A program made the position numbers and the translations under genes. Of a DNA stretch of 64,000 bases, positions 33,962 through 41,778 are shown one piece after another. The DNA is from an uncultured Bacilli bacterium (lineage in GTDB: Bacteria; Bacillota_I; Bacilli_A; RFN20; CAG-631). Under the pieces are notes generated by a model, which saw nothing but the letters and a program-made list of their open reading frames with translations, did no database searches and had not been told where the DNA came from. Numbering within the stretch: position 1 is the first letter of the stretch; every line of letters begins with the position of its first letter. The stretch is taken from positions 62,001 through 126,000 of the forward strand of contig CANQFQ010000003.1 of NCBI GenBank assembly GCA_947599835.1, in the 5' to 3' direction.

Positions 33962-34804
33962 CTAAAATTTCTTCAAAATGTTATTTAAATATTGAACCGT
34001 GTCAATGATATCTTTTTCTTGTTCAGCGCCTTCGATTTCTCTTTCAATAGTTAAAGGTCCACGATAATTTAAGGCATGTAACTTTTGAATAATGCATTCA
34101 AAATCAACACGACCTTGTCCCACTTTGGTTTCAACACCTAATTCATTACCATTTGTAGGATACATACCATCTTTTACATGTACACCTGTAATATATTTAC
34201 CAAAAATATCGATAGCATCTTGTGGATTTCCTTTGCCATACATTAATAAATTAGCTGGATCTAGATTGATACCGATGTTATCATATCCTCTAGCGTTTAA
34301 ATCATCTATAGCACGAAGAACAGCGATCGGTGTTTCTTCTCCTGTTTCAAAGCAAAACTTAATATTAAGTTTTTTACAATAATCAGCAACTTCACACAAA
34401 GCATCTAAGAAACTTAAATATTCTTCAGAGCCAGGAACTTCAGGCATAAAACCTACATGTGTTGTCATATTGTCTACGCCTAACATTGCACAAAAATCGG
34501 CTTCTTTTTTAAGGCAAGCAATTCTTTCTTTTCGCCATGTTTGAGGAACAATTCCAATCGTTGATGGACCTTTTGTAAAATTCCATTCCGTAGGGCCCAC
34601 ATTCCAGCCACCCCAAACGCCAGAGATGGTAACATCTCCTTTTTTCAATATTTCTTTTACTTTCGTAGCGTTTTCTGGAACACAAATATTGCAATCCCAA
34701 CAACTTAATTGAATTTCTTTTACTCCAATTTTTTCTAGTCTTTTTGTACCATTTGCCAAGATACTAGCAAGACTTTCAATGACACCAATTTTCAAATTAT
34801 ACAT
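33962..34804 (-). CDS. Sugar phosphate isomerase/epimerase family TIM-barrel protein
   Basis: This 280-residue protein belongs to the xylose isomerase-like TIM-barrel superfamily. Metal-ligand strands are visible: NIKFCFETGEET (Glu), IGINLDPANLLMYGKG (Asp), GVHVKDGMYPT (His/Asp) and PLTIEREIEG (Glu at the end). It is the first gene of the operon leading to GH36, just after a promoter overlapped by a palindrome. The substrate is unknown; a keto-sugar or sugar acid intermediate is plausible. It is a distant relative of the product of 5936-6904 and is shorter. Confidence 0.85.
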   Translation of the reverse strand: MYNLKIGVIESLASILANGTKRLEKIGVKEIQLSCWDCNICVPENATKVKEILKKGDVTISGVWGGWNVGPTEWNFTKGPSTIGIVPQTWRKERIACLKKEADFCAMLGVDNMTTHVGFMPEVPGSEEYLSFLDALCEVADYCKKLNIKFCFETGEETPIAVLRAIDDLNARGYDNIGINLDPANLLMYGKGNPQDAIDIFGKYITGVHVKDGMYPTNGNELGVETKVGQGRVDFECIIQKLHALNYRGPLTIEREIEGAEQEKDIIDTVQYLNNILKKF

Positions 34805-34833
34805 TTTTATTTTCTCCTTTTGTAATCAAGACT

Positions 34834-34862
34834 AGTTTAGCACATTTAATATTGTATAACAA
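34834..34862 (-). promoter_or_regulatory. Promoter of the isomerase-GH36-tldDE operon
   Basis: On the minus strand TTGTTA (34862-34857), a 17-bp spacer and TAACT-type -10 TAAACT (34839-34834), preceded by TGC as an extended -10. The palindrome at 34847-34867 overlaps the -35 and half the spacer. Confidence 0.7.
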
Positions 34863-34867
34863 TATTA
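34847..34867. promoter_or_regulatory. Palindromic operator candidate (GntR/FadR-like)
   Basis: A perfect inverted repeat, TAATATTGT-ATA-ACAATATTA, with 9-bp arms and a 3-bp centre. The core TTGT-ATA-ACAA fits the T-N-G-T-N3-A-C-N-A form of FadR-subfamily GntR operators. Its position over the -35 of the GH36 operon suits repression. No GntR gene is in the window. Confidence 0.6.
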
Positions 34868-34888
34868 TTTAATTTTTTCATCCGTGTA

Positions 34889-34917
34889 TTGTTTTTAATT
34901 TTAAAAATCGTTACAAT
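34889..34917 (+). promoter_or_regulatory. Promoter of the MBL hydrolase-acetyltransferase genes
   Basis: TTGTTT (34889-34894) and TACAAT (34912-34917) with 17-bp spacing, followed by AGAGGTGAT and the start codon. Confidence 0.65.
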
Positions 34918-34937
34918 ACTTTTTAGAGGTGATTAAC

Positions 34938-35759
34938 TTGAAAATTCGTTTTCTAGGAACCGCTGCTGCTGAAGGTTGGCCTGGTATTTTTTGTAGTTGT
35001 GATGCCTGTACTAGAGCAAGAAAATTAAAAGGAAAAAATATTCGCAGTCGTTTTTCAATTATGATAGATGAAGCTTATAAAATCGATTTTCCACCCGATA
35101 GTTATTATCATATGATTCGAGATGGATTAGATTATACTAAAGTAAAACATCTTTTTATCTCCCATCCTCATTTTGATCATTTATCCTGTGAAGAATTTGA
35201 TTTTCGCAGAAAATGGTTTACAAATTTAAAAAATGATCATAGTTTAAATATTTATGGTTGGTCAAAATCGATAAAAATGATTAAAAAAAGCATGGCCGAA
35301 GTTGATGAAAACGAACCCATCTTCCACTCCATTCGTGCTTTTCAAAAAATTGATACACCTGATTTTTTTGTTTATCCATTACCTGCTAATCATATGCAAC
35401 CAACGGATAAACCTTTTATCTATTTGTTTGTTCGTAAATGTGATGGTAAAACTTTTCTAGATGCGCATGATACCGGAATGTTTTTTGACTCAGTATTCGA
35501 TTTTTTAAAGAATTTTCATATTGACGTCATTTCTTTAGATTGTACGCACGGATCATTAAGTAGTCTGAATAATCATTTAGGTCATCAAGAGGTCTTATTG
35601 GTGAAAGAAAAATTAGAAAAATTACATATTTTTGATCAAGGTATTTTTATTGTGAATCATTTTTCTCATAACGGCAAATGGACACACGAAGAATTTGAAA
35701 GTTTCTTTAATCCGCATCATATTTTAGTTGCCTATGACGGCATGGAAATTGATTTTTAG
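34938..35759 (+). CDS. MBL-fold metal-dependent hydrolase (PhnP-like)
   Basis: This 273-residue protein starts most likely at the TTG at 34938, eight bases after AGAGG. A GTG at 34929 overlaps that ribosome site and is less likely. IRFLGTAAAEGWPG is followed by CSCDAC, a cysteine pattern seen in PhnP-like phosphodiesterases. The metal motif is HPHFDHL (H-x-H-x-D-H, first His). Other metal ligands lie in PLPANHMQP, FLDAHDTGMF and ISLDCTHGS. Likely it cleaves a cyclic or linear phosphodiester in the cytoplasm. The substrate is not evident. The acetyltransferase gene follows within 11 bases, with AGGAGG at the junction. Confidence 0.85.
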   Translation: MKIRFLGTAAAEGWPGIFCSCDACTRARKLKGKNIRSRFSIMIDEAYKIDFPPDSYYHMIRDGLDYTKVKHLFISHPHFDHLSCEEFDFRRKWFTNLKNDHSLNIYGWSKSIKMIKKSMAEVDENEPIFHSIRAFQKIDTPDFFVYPLPANHMQPTDKPFIYLFVRKCDGKTFLDAHDTGMFFDSVFDFLKNFHIDVISLDCTHGSLSSLNNHLGHQEVLLVKEKLEKLHIFDQGIFIVNHFSHNGKWTHEEFESFFNPHHILVAYDGMEIDF

Positions 35760-35770
35760 GAGGTTCATTT

Positions 35771-36940
35771 ATGGCAGTAAGAATCGCAAAACCAGAAGAT
35801 AAAAAAGCATATTATACGATTGAGGCCTATTGTTTTAATATGGGGCAAAATAGTATCGATGTGAATGTTTCTAACGACAATTTCAATTATAATGAAATCT
35901 TGGTAAATGAAGAAAATAACAAAATTATGCAATGCTTACACGTCGTTCCCTTTGAAATGAATTTTGATCATCATAAGTATTTAATGGGTGGTATTGCTGG
36001 CGTTGGAAGTCTTCCTGAATCACGGGATCAAGGAGGCATTCGTGATTTGTTAACTTATGCATTAACTTATATGAAAGAACATCATATGTTGTTCTCTGCC
36101 TTAGGTCCTTTTAGTTGTGAATTTTATCGTAAATATGGTTGGGAATGGGGATTTTCTTTTCAAAAATTAAAATTTAATATCCAACTCTTAGCCAAAACAC
36201 CCAAAGCATATGCCTATCGACAATTAACTGAAAAAGATGATGCACTCATTGAAAATTTTCGAGAAAAATTTATTTATTCTATTAATGGACCAATAACTCG
36301 TACCGACAAATTACGCCAAGAAAGATGGGAGAAATTTAAAAATCGTTTTGACCATTGTTATGGCGCTTTTGATGAAAACAATCAACTAGAAGCACTTGCT
36401 TTTTATTATCTTTCTAACCGTTGTTTAATTTGTGATGAATTATTTTATAGTAGTGAATCAGGTCGTCAAAAAATGCTTCATTTTTTCTATACGCACCGTT
36501 CACAAGTGGATCAAATAGAATTACAATTATTAAAAGATGATAATTTAAGACTTTTACTTCCTACTCCAAGAGTACAATATTGGGAATGGGCCAATATGAT
36601 GTTTCGTGTAGTTATCGTAAAAGATGCTTTAGAAGCGATGGAAATCGACCCTAAAATCAAAGGTTCTTTAACATTAAAAGTTTGTGATAACCAAGCCATA
36701 TGGAATCATAAAGTATTTAAAATTACCGCTAATAACGGAAAATTAAATGTTTTAGAAACCAATTTAAAAAAGGCAAATATTGAAATCGATATTCAACGTT
36801 TATCTCAACTCATTCTTGGTTTTATTGGAGGAAACGAAGCCTTACAATTAGAATTGGTCAAGATATTTAACGAGAAAAAGATCGCCTTATTCAAATCTAT
36901 TTTTCAAAAAAGACAAACCATGTTATGGCAAATGTTTTAA
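35771..36940 (+). CDS. Eis-like GNAT acetyltransferase with sterol-carrier-like C-domain
   Basis: This 389-residue protein has the tripartite Eis layout: an N-terminal GNAT domain with GGIAGVGSLPESRDQGGIRDL (acetyl-CoA loop, about residues 77-97) and GPFSCEFYRKYGWEWG, a second degenerate GNAT domain, and a C-terminal SCP2-like domain (about 295-389). Family members acetylate amines of drugs such as aminoglycosides or of unknown cell metabolites and form hexamers. There is no indication of a resistance context here. It shares an operon with the MBL hydrolase and ends at a bidirectional terminator. Confidence 0.88.
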   Translation: MAVRIAKPEDKKAYYTIEAYCFNMGQNSIDVNVSNDNFNYNEILVNEENNKIMQCLHVVPFEMNFDHHKYLMGGIAGVGSLPESRDQGGIRDLLTYALTYMKEHHMLFSALGPFSCEFYRKYGWEWGFSFQKLKFNIQLLAKTPKAYAYRQLTEKDDALIENFREKFIYSINGPITRTDKLRQERWEKFKNRFDHCYGAFDENNQLEALAFYYLSNRCLICDELFYSSESGRQKMLHFFYTHRSQVDQIELQLLKDDNLRLLLPTPRVQYWEWANMMFRVVIVKDALEAMEIDPKIKGSLTLKVCDNQAIWNHKVFKITANNGKLNVLETNLKKANIEIDIQRLSQLILGFIGGNEALQLELVKIFNEKKIALFKSIFQKRQTMLWQMF

Positions 36941-37023
36941 TTTTTTTTGACAAGCGATAGTTTCGTGGTAAATAAAATACAATACATCGATTTCTTTTGG
37001 TTAAATCATTAAAAACGAATAAT

Positions 37024-37073
37024 AAAAGGGCTGTATTAAAAACTTTTTAGTTTTTACTTTACAGTCCTTTTTT
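37024..37073. terminator. Bidirectional terminator between convergent genes
   Basis: AAAAGGG-CTGT and TAAAAACT on the left pair with AGTTTTTA and ACAG-TCCTTT on the right, with short bulges and T-runs on both sides. It closes both the acetyltransferase gene and the TGS-kinase gene. Confidence 0.8.
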
Positions 37074-37088
37074 ATTTTTGTTTACTGC

Positions 37089-38738
37089 TTAATCATTCAC
37101 TTCTTTAAAACAACTTCCTCCAATAAATTCTCTCAATAAAGAATTACATGGAACATAGGTATCATCAATATCCTTAAAATATTTTAGAAACTTAATTAAG
37201 CGGTTTGCTTGTATTGCATAAGCACTATCATCTGGAATTTCTCTCAGTGATGGCAAAGCATATTTTTTCATCACACATAATTCATAAGTTAATTCTGAAT
37301 TAAATACAAAATTAGCTCCTTCTTGATGAGGGTAAATCCATTTAAATTCTCCCTTACGAACGGAAGGCCACATTGCAATGGTTTTTTCTGCAGAGGTATT
37401 CCGATATTTTTTATCCCTAACAATACGCCTTAATAATCGAATTTCAGTAAGACTGATAGGGTTATGATTATCCAAATTAATTTGAATTTGTGGTGCAATA
37501 TAAATTTTAAACTTTTGGTGTTTAGGAATCGAAGACGTTAAAATGTCGTTTAAAGCATGAATTCCTTCAATAATAATGGGTTGCTTAGGCTCTATTTTAC
37601 ATCTTTCTCCTTGTTCTCTTTCTCCTGTTTTAAAATTGAATTTAGGTAATATAATTTCTTTTCCTTGAATCAATGAAAGCATATGATGATTAAACAATTC
37701 AATATCTAAGGCTTCAATATGTTCTAAATCTGGCATTCCATTTTCATCTAAAGGAGCAGCCGACTTTGATAAATAATAATCATCGATTGAAATTCTAACA
37801 GGATGAATTCCTCTAGACATTAACTCAACTCTTAAGCGATTAGAAAAAGTCGTTTTTCCGCTTGAAGATGGACCGGCAATCGCAATAAGACGAATATTTT
37901 CAATATCTTTTTCAATCGTTTCGCCTAATTCACACAACATATTATTATGTTTGGTTTCGCACATATTAATAAAATCAATGGTGGTATCCTCTTTCACATG
38001 GCGATTCATTTTAGCAACTGTATCCGCTTCACAAATTTTGGCCCAACCATGAGCTAATTTTAATGTTTTTCCAAACATTGAAGCTTCTTCAAATTCAGGA
38101 ATCGTTCCCCCCATTTCAGAACGTGGATATTGGATAATAAAACCAGGGTTATAATGTCTTAATTGAAATTGATTTAAATAACCTGTTGAAGGTACCATAT
38201 ATCCAAACATATAATTCATATATCCATCACATTCATACATATGCACATTTTTTTCCGGACGGAATTGTAAAATATCGATTTTATCTTGTGCATGTTGTTG
38301 CTTATAAATTTCTAAAGCTTCTTCTTTGGAAAGTATTTTTCTTGTTAATGGATAATCTTCTGCTACGATTTTTTTCATTTCGTTCGATAATTCCGTAACA
38401 AAATGACTGTCTAATGTTAAATTGGAATTTAACAATTGGCAAAAAATCGAACGAGAAACGTTATAGCTTAATCGTACATCATATTCTGGATGTAATCGAC
38501 TAATCGCCATCACAACCAAATAACGCAAACTTGTTTCATATACTTTTGTTGCATCCGAATTAGTTAAATCTAATAGTTCTACTTCACAATCATAACTTAA
38601 TTCATAGGTTAATTCTCTTAAACGATTATTGACCTTTGCTACATAATATTTTTTTTGTTCTTTTTCTGGAATTAACGACAAAATTGGCGTTTTATTCGTT
38701 AATTGAAATGTTTTGTTCAGCATTTTTACCGTAATCAT
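37089..38738 (-). CDS. TGS-domain nucleoside kinase (uridine kinase/phosphoribulokinase family)
   Basis: This 549-residue fusion has an N-terminal TGS-like domain (about 1-60), a region like the second N-terminal (editing-type) domain of threonyl-tRNA synthetase (about 65-265, with YPRSEMGGTIPEFE), and a C-terminal P-loop kinase domain. GPSSSGKTTFSNRL (about 291) is Walker A, followed by ISIDDYYLSK, PKFNFKTGER and PIIIEGIHALN, all typical of uridine kinase/phosphoribulokinase. Such TGS-kinase fusions are known in anaerobes such as Thermotoga and Clostridia. They probably phosphorylate a nucleoside in the cytoplasm. A TTG or ATG start elsewhere is not suggested. Confidence 0.88.
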   Translation of the reverse strand: MITVKMLNKTFQLTNKTPILSLIPEKEQKKYYVAKVNNRLRELTYELSYDCEVELLDLTNSDATKVYETSLRYLVVMAISRLHPEYDVRLSYNVSRSIFCQLLNSNLTLDSHFVTELSNEMKKIVAEDYPLTRKILSKEEALEIYKQQHAQDKIDILQFRPEKNVHMYECDGYMNYMFGYMVPSTGYLNQFQLRHYNPGFIIQYPRSEMGGTIPEFEEASMFGKTLKLAHGWAKICEADTVAKMNRHVKEDTTIDFINMCETKHNNMLCELGETIEKDIENIRLIAIAGPSSSGKTTFSNRLRVELMSRGIHPVRISIDDYYLSKSAAPLDENGMPDLEHIEALDIELFNHHMLSLIQGKEIILPKFNFKTGEREQGERCKIEPKQPIIIEGIHALNDILTSSIPKHQKFKIYIAPQIQINLDNHNPISLTEIRLLRRIVRDKKYRNTSAEKTIAMWPSVRKGEFKWIYPHQEGANFVFNSELTYELCVMKKYALPSLREIPDDSAYAIQANRLIKFLKYFKDIDDTYVPCNSLLREFIGGSCFKEVND

Positions 38739-38778
38739 AATCTATTTTCCTTTCAAAATATATAATATAATGTTGTAG

Positions 38779-38803
38779 ATAATTTTATTATAGATAAAAT
38801 TAT
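38779..38803. repeat. AT-rich inverted repeat in a divergent promoter region
   Basis: ATAATTTTAT and ATAAAATTAT with a 5-nt loop, then TTTTTT. It lies between the divergent TGS-kinase and DUF362 genes, so it may be an operator or an early terminator rather than a gene end. Confidence 0.45.
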
Positions 38804-38915
38804 TTTTTAAAGCAATAAATTTTTATGATTAAAATGGATTCTATTCCTTCTAAACTTTTTTGCTAAATTATCATACATAAAACACGGATTTAGAGTGAAT
38901 CACATTTTTGTTTTT

Positions 38916-38943
38916 TTTACTTTGTTTAATAAAAAAATATGAT
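38916..38943 (+). promoter_or_regulatory. Promoter of the DUF362-ECF-kinase operon
   Basis: TTTACT (38916-38921) and TATGAT (38938-38943), 16-bp spacing, followed by AAGGGGG and the ATG at 38972. No riboswitch fold was recognised in the short leader. Confidence 0.6.
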
Positions 38944-38971
38944 AAAATAAATTTTAAGGGGGAATCAAAAA

Positions 38972-39844
38972 ATGAAATCAAAAGTTTATTTTACTAGAAC
39001 CATATCACCTGAAGCTGTACTCAAGTTATATCAACATTTAAATGTTTGTTTAAAAGGAAATGTTGCCATTAAATTACATTCTGGCGAACCTGGAAATCAA
39101 AATTTCTTAGGTCCTGATTTCTTTAAACCTACAATTGATTTTGTAAAAGGAACCGTAGTGGAATGTAATACGGCTTATGATGGCGAAAGAAATACAACAG
39201 AAAAACATTTAAAAACATTTAAAAAACATCATTGGACAGATTATTTCACCGTTGATTTGATGGATGCAGAAGGTCCTGATATGATACTAGATATACCTAA
39301 TGGAAAAGTAATTAAGAAAAATTATGTTGGAAAAAATCTTCAAAAATATGATTCAATGCTCGTTTTATCTCATTTTAAAGGTCATCCTATGGGAGGTTAT
39401 GGCGGCGCTTTAAAACAATTATCTATTGGCGTAGCTTCTTCTTATGGCAAAGCTTTTATTCATGGTGCTGGAGAACCAGGAAAAATTTGGGATGCAGATC
39501 ATGATTTATTTTTAGAATCTATGGCTGATGCTGCAAGTAGTGTGGTTGACTACTTTAAAGGAAAAATGGCCTTTGTAAATGTAATGAAAAATATGTCCGT
39601 GGATTGCGATTGTTGTGCCACAGCAGAAGATCCTTGCATGGCCGATATTGGCATCTTAGCCTCACTTGATCCTGTTGCAATTGACAAAGCATGTTTGGAT
39701 TTAGTTTATCAATCTAAAGATAAAGGAAAAGATCATTTAATTGAAAGAATTGAAAGTAGACATGGCATTTTAACCATTGAAGCCGCTGCAAAATTGAATA
39801 TTGGCAGCATGGATTATGAATTGGAGGAAATAGAAGTTGACTAA
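38972..39844 (+). CDS. DUF362 family protein
   Basis: This 290-residue protein belongs to the DUF362 family: KVYFTRTISPEAVLKLY at the start, VAIKLHSGEPGNQNFL, ECNTAYDGERNTT, LVLSHFKGHPMGGYGGALKQL and a final DPVAIDKACLDLVY. The family often carries a ferredoxin domain. Here only the core is present, but it has DCDCCATAEDPC, a compact group of four cysteines that could bind a metal or iron-sulfur cluster. The function is unknown. It overlaps the next gene by eight bases and so is tightly tied to an ECF transporter S component and a kinase. Confidence 0.85.
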   Translation: MKSKVYFTRTISPEAVLKLYQHLNVCLKGNVAIKLHSGEPGNQNFLGPDFFKPTIDFVKGTVVECNTAYDGERNTTEKHLKTFKKHHWTDYFTVDLMDAEGPDMILDIPNGKVIKKNYVGKNLQKYDSMLVLSHFKGHPMGGYGGALKQLSIGVASSYGKAFIHGAGEPGKIWDADHDLFLESMADAASSVVDYFKGKMAFVNVMKNMSVDCDCCATAEDPCMADIGILASLDPVAIDKACLDLVYQSKDKGKDHLIERIESRHGILTIEAAAKLNIGSMDYELEEIEVD

Positions 39845-40439
39845 GCAATCTTTAACCATTAATAAAATTTGTTTGGCTGCTATGTTTTTATGCCTAGGTT
39901 GGTTACTTCCCTTCATCACTGCTCAAAATGTTCAGTTGGGAAATGCGATTTCTCCTATGCATATCGCTATTTATTTATGCGGCTTCATTTTAGGTCCTTT
40001 ATATGGCGCACTGATTGGTTTGATTACGCCTTTAACGCGTTTTTTAATTTTTGGTATGCCACCGATTTATCCAACAGCTGTTTGTATGATGTTTGAACTT
40101 GCTTGTTATGGTTTTGTCAGTGGTTTAGTCTTTCATCTTTTGTATAAAAAAACAAAATTAAATGAAATTTTAGTTATTTTTATAGCCATGCTTTCAGCAA
40201 TTTTGTTAGGACGTTGTGTAAATGGTATTGTGCATTGGCTCGTTGGCATTATTGATACCAAAAACGCTTTTACCTTTAAAATGTTTCTTTCCATTTCTTT
40301 TGTTGTTGCTTGGCCTGGAATTATTTTGCATTTAATTTTAGTTCCTTCTTTAATTATTTTATTAAAACGTTCTAATTTATTAGATAAATTCCTTCCTGTA
40401 AGAAATTACGAACTAAGAAAAAATGACCAAAACAGATGA
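39837..40439 (+). CDS. ECF transporter substrate-binding (S) component
   Basis: This 200-residue membrane protein has about six helices and the ECF S-component pattern: an N-terminal helix with small residues (CLAAMFLCLGWLLPF), GFILGPLYGALIGLITPLTR, FGMPPIYPTAVCMMFELACYGF and a long hydrophobic C-half. It starts with TTG, nine bases after GGAGG, inside the DUF362 gene. S components bind a vitamin or nucleobase and share a common EcfA/EcfA'/EcfT module, which is not in the window. The substrate cannot be assigned; the kinase encoded next may act on it. Confidence 0.82.
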   Translation: MTKQSLTINKICLAAMFLCLGWLLPFITAQNVQLGNAISPMHIAIYLCGFILGPLYGALIGLITPLTRFLIFGMPPIYPTAVCMMFELACYGFVSGLVFHLLYKKTKLNEILVIFIAMLSAILLGRCVNGIVHWLVGIIDTKNAFTFKMFLSISFVVAWPGIILHLILVPSLIILLKRSNLLDKFLPVRNYELRKNDQNR

Positions 40440-40992
40440 AATTATCGATAAAATCAATTGTTTATTACAAAAAAAGAATTTTGTAGTTGTTGCCATTGAT
40501 GGTAAATGCGGAAGTGGTAAAACCACTTTTGCAGAGCAATTAAAAAATCATTTTAACGCTTCTATTATCCATTGTGATGATTTTTATTTACCACTTGAGA
40601 AAAGAACATCTGCTAGATATCAAGAAGCAGGTGGAAATATAGATTATGAGCGTTTTAAAACAGAAATTATCGATCATTTACATTCGGATTCCGTCATTAT
40701 TTATCAACGATTAGATTGCCAAACAATGAAACTAAAAAAACCAACCAAATTACATAAGAAAAAAATGCTCATTATCGAAGGCTCATATGCGTTACATCCA
40801 TATTTTCAAAAATATTATGATTTATCTATTTTTATGGATATTGACGCTTCTTTACAATTAAAAAGACTTAAAAGTAGAGAATCGGAAAAAAATTTTGCAG
40901 CCTTTATTCAATTTTGGATACCATTAGAAAACCATTATTTTGAAAGCTATCAAATTAAAAATAAAGCAGATTACATTTTAACAATAACCTAA
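40423..40992 (+). CDS. Uridine kinase-like P-loop kinase
   Basis: This 189-residue protein has Walker A DGKCGSGKTT, the acidic substrate motif IIHCDDFYLP, NIDYERF, and LIIEGSYALHPYF before a lid-type region with Arg/Glu. This is the short uridine kinase/nicotinamide riboside kinase-like group common in Firmicutes. It overlaps the S-component gene by 17 bases, so its product is likely to phosphorylate and trap what that protein imports, such as a nucleoside or vitamin. That coupling is inference. A strong terminator follows. Confidence 0.85.
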   Translation: MTKTDEIIDKINCLLQKKNFVVVAIDGKCGSGKTTFAEQLKNHFNASIIHCDDFYLPLEKRTSARYQEAGGNIDYERFKTEIIDHLHSDSVIIYQRLDCQTMKLKKPTKLHKKKMLIIEGSYALHPYFQKYYDLSIFMDIDASLQLKRLKSRESEKNFAAFIQFWIPLENHYFESYQIKNKADYILTIT

Positions 40993-41020
40993 AAAAGGGA
41001 TTAAATTTATCCCTTTTTTT
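40992..41020. terminator. Bidirectional terminator
   Basis: AAAAAGGGAT (40992-41001) pairs with ATCCCTTTTT (41009-41018), 7-nt loop, with T-runs in both directions. It ends the kinase operon and probably the rsmG transcript. Confidence 0.85.
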
Positions 41021-41073
41021 CGTCTTTTTGTTTCCTTAGTGGAAATTTCATTTCCCGCTCCTAACTTATTATA

Positions 41074-41763
41074 TTATAAAGGTTTTTGCTTAATTTGAGC
41101 AAACCTTCTTGGATATTTCAAATTTGTTTCTTTCATCTTTTTAAAATAAAAATTAAGAATTTGATTTTCTTGATAGGTATGGATTAATGTAATATCCAAT
41201 TGGGCTATCGCATTTTTACTTTCTTCTAATTCTTTGTTTCCTTGCATTCCTTTCATAGCTATAAATTGCCCGTTGACTTTGACAATAGGAACACATAATT
41301 CTAATAAAATATTTAACCTTGCCACCGCTCTTGCCGTAACAAAATCAAACCGATTTCGATAAATAGAAGTGACATCTTCCACTCTTTTAGAAACGATGGT
41401 TGTCTTTTTTAAATTTAATTTTTTGATCACTTCATTTAAAAACAACATTCTTTTATTTAATGAATCTATAATAACAAGTTCCATCTCTGGAAAAACAATT
41501 TTTAAAGGAATAGCAGGAAATCCAGCACCAGAACCCACATCACATAATGTTTGATTGTTAAAATTTAAACCGGTAAAAGCAACACTTAACGAATCATAAA
41601 AATGGCGTTCATACACTTGTTCTTTTTCAATAACATTGGTTAAATCCATGATTTTATTATATTCACTTAACATTTGATAATATACATCAAATTGTGCAAG
41701 CATAGCATCCGTAATTTGAATATTTTTGTTTTCTAAAGCTTTCACAAATTCCTCTGGTGTCAT
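41074..41763 (-). CDS. rsmG: 16S rRNA (guanine-N7) methyltransferase RsmG
   Basis: This 229-residue Rossmann methyltransferase (formerly GidB) has the SAM-binding loop LCDVGSGAGFPAIPL, followed by VIIDSLNKRMLFLNEV and FVTARAVARL. YEFHFY-like YERHFYDSL is also typical. It methylates G527 (E. coli numbering) of 16S rRNA. The gene follows mnmG, the classic gidA-gidB order, and is the last gene of an eight-gene block from tmk. AAGGAGAC precedes the ATG. Length and motifs are normal. Confidence 0.94.
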   Translation of the reverse strand: MTPEEFVKALENKNIQITDAMLAQFDVYYQMLSEYNKIMDLTNVIEKEQVYERHFYDSLSVAFTGLNFNNQTLCDVGSGAGFPAIPLKIVFPEMELVIIDSLNKRMLFLNEVIKKLNLKKTTIVSKRVEDVTSIYRNRFDFVTARAVARLNILLELCVPIVKVNGQFIAMKGMQGNKELEESKNAIAQLDITLIHTYQENQILNFYFKKMKETNLKYPRRFAQIKQKPL

Positions 41764-41778
41764 GTTTTAGTCTCCTTT

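Noticed and set aside
38739-38971. Riboswitch ahead of the ECF S-component operon
   Set aside because: The leader between the likely transcript start and the ATG is only about 20 bases, too short for a known aptamer.
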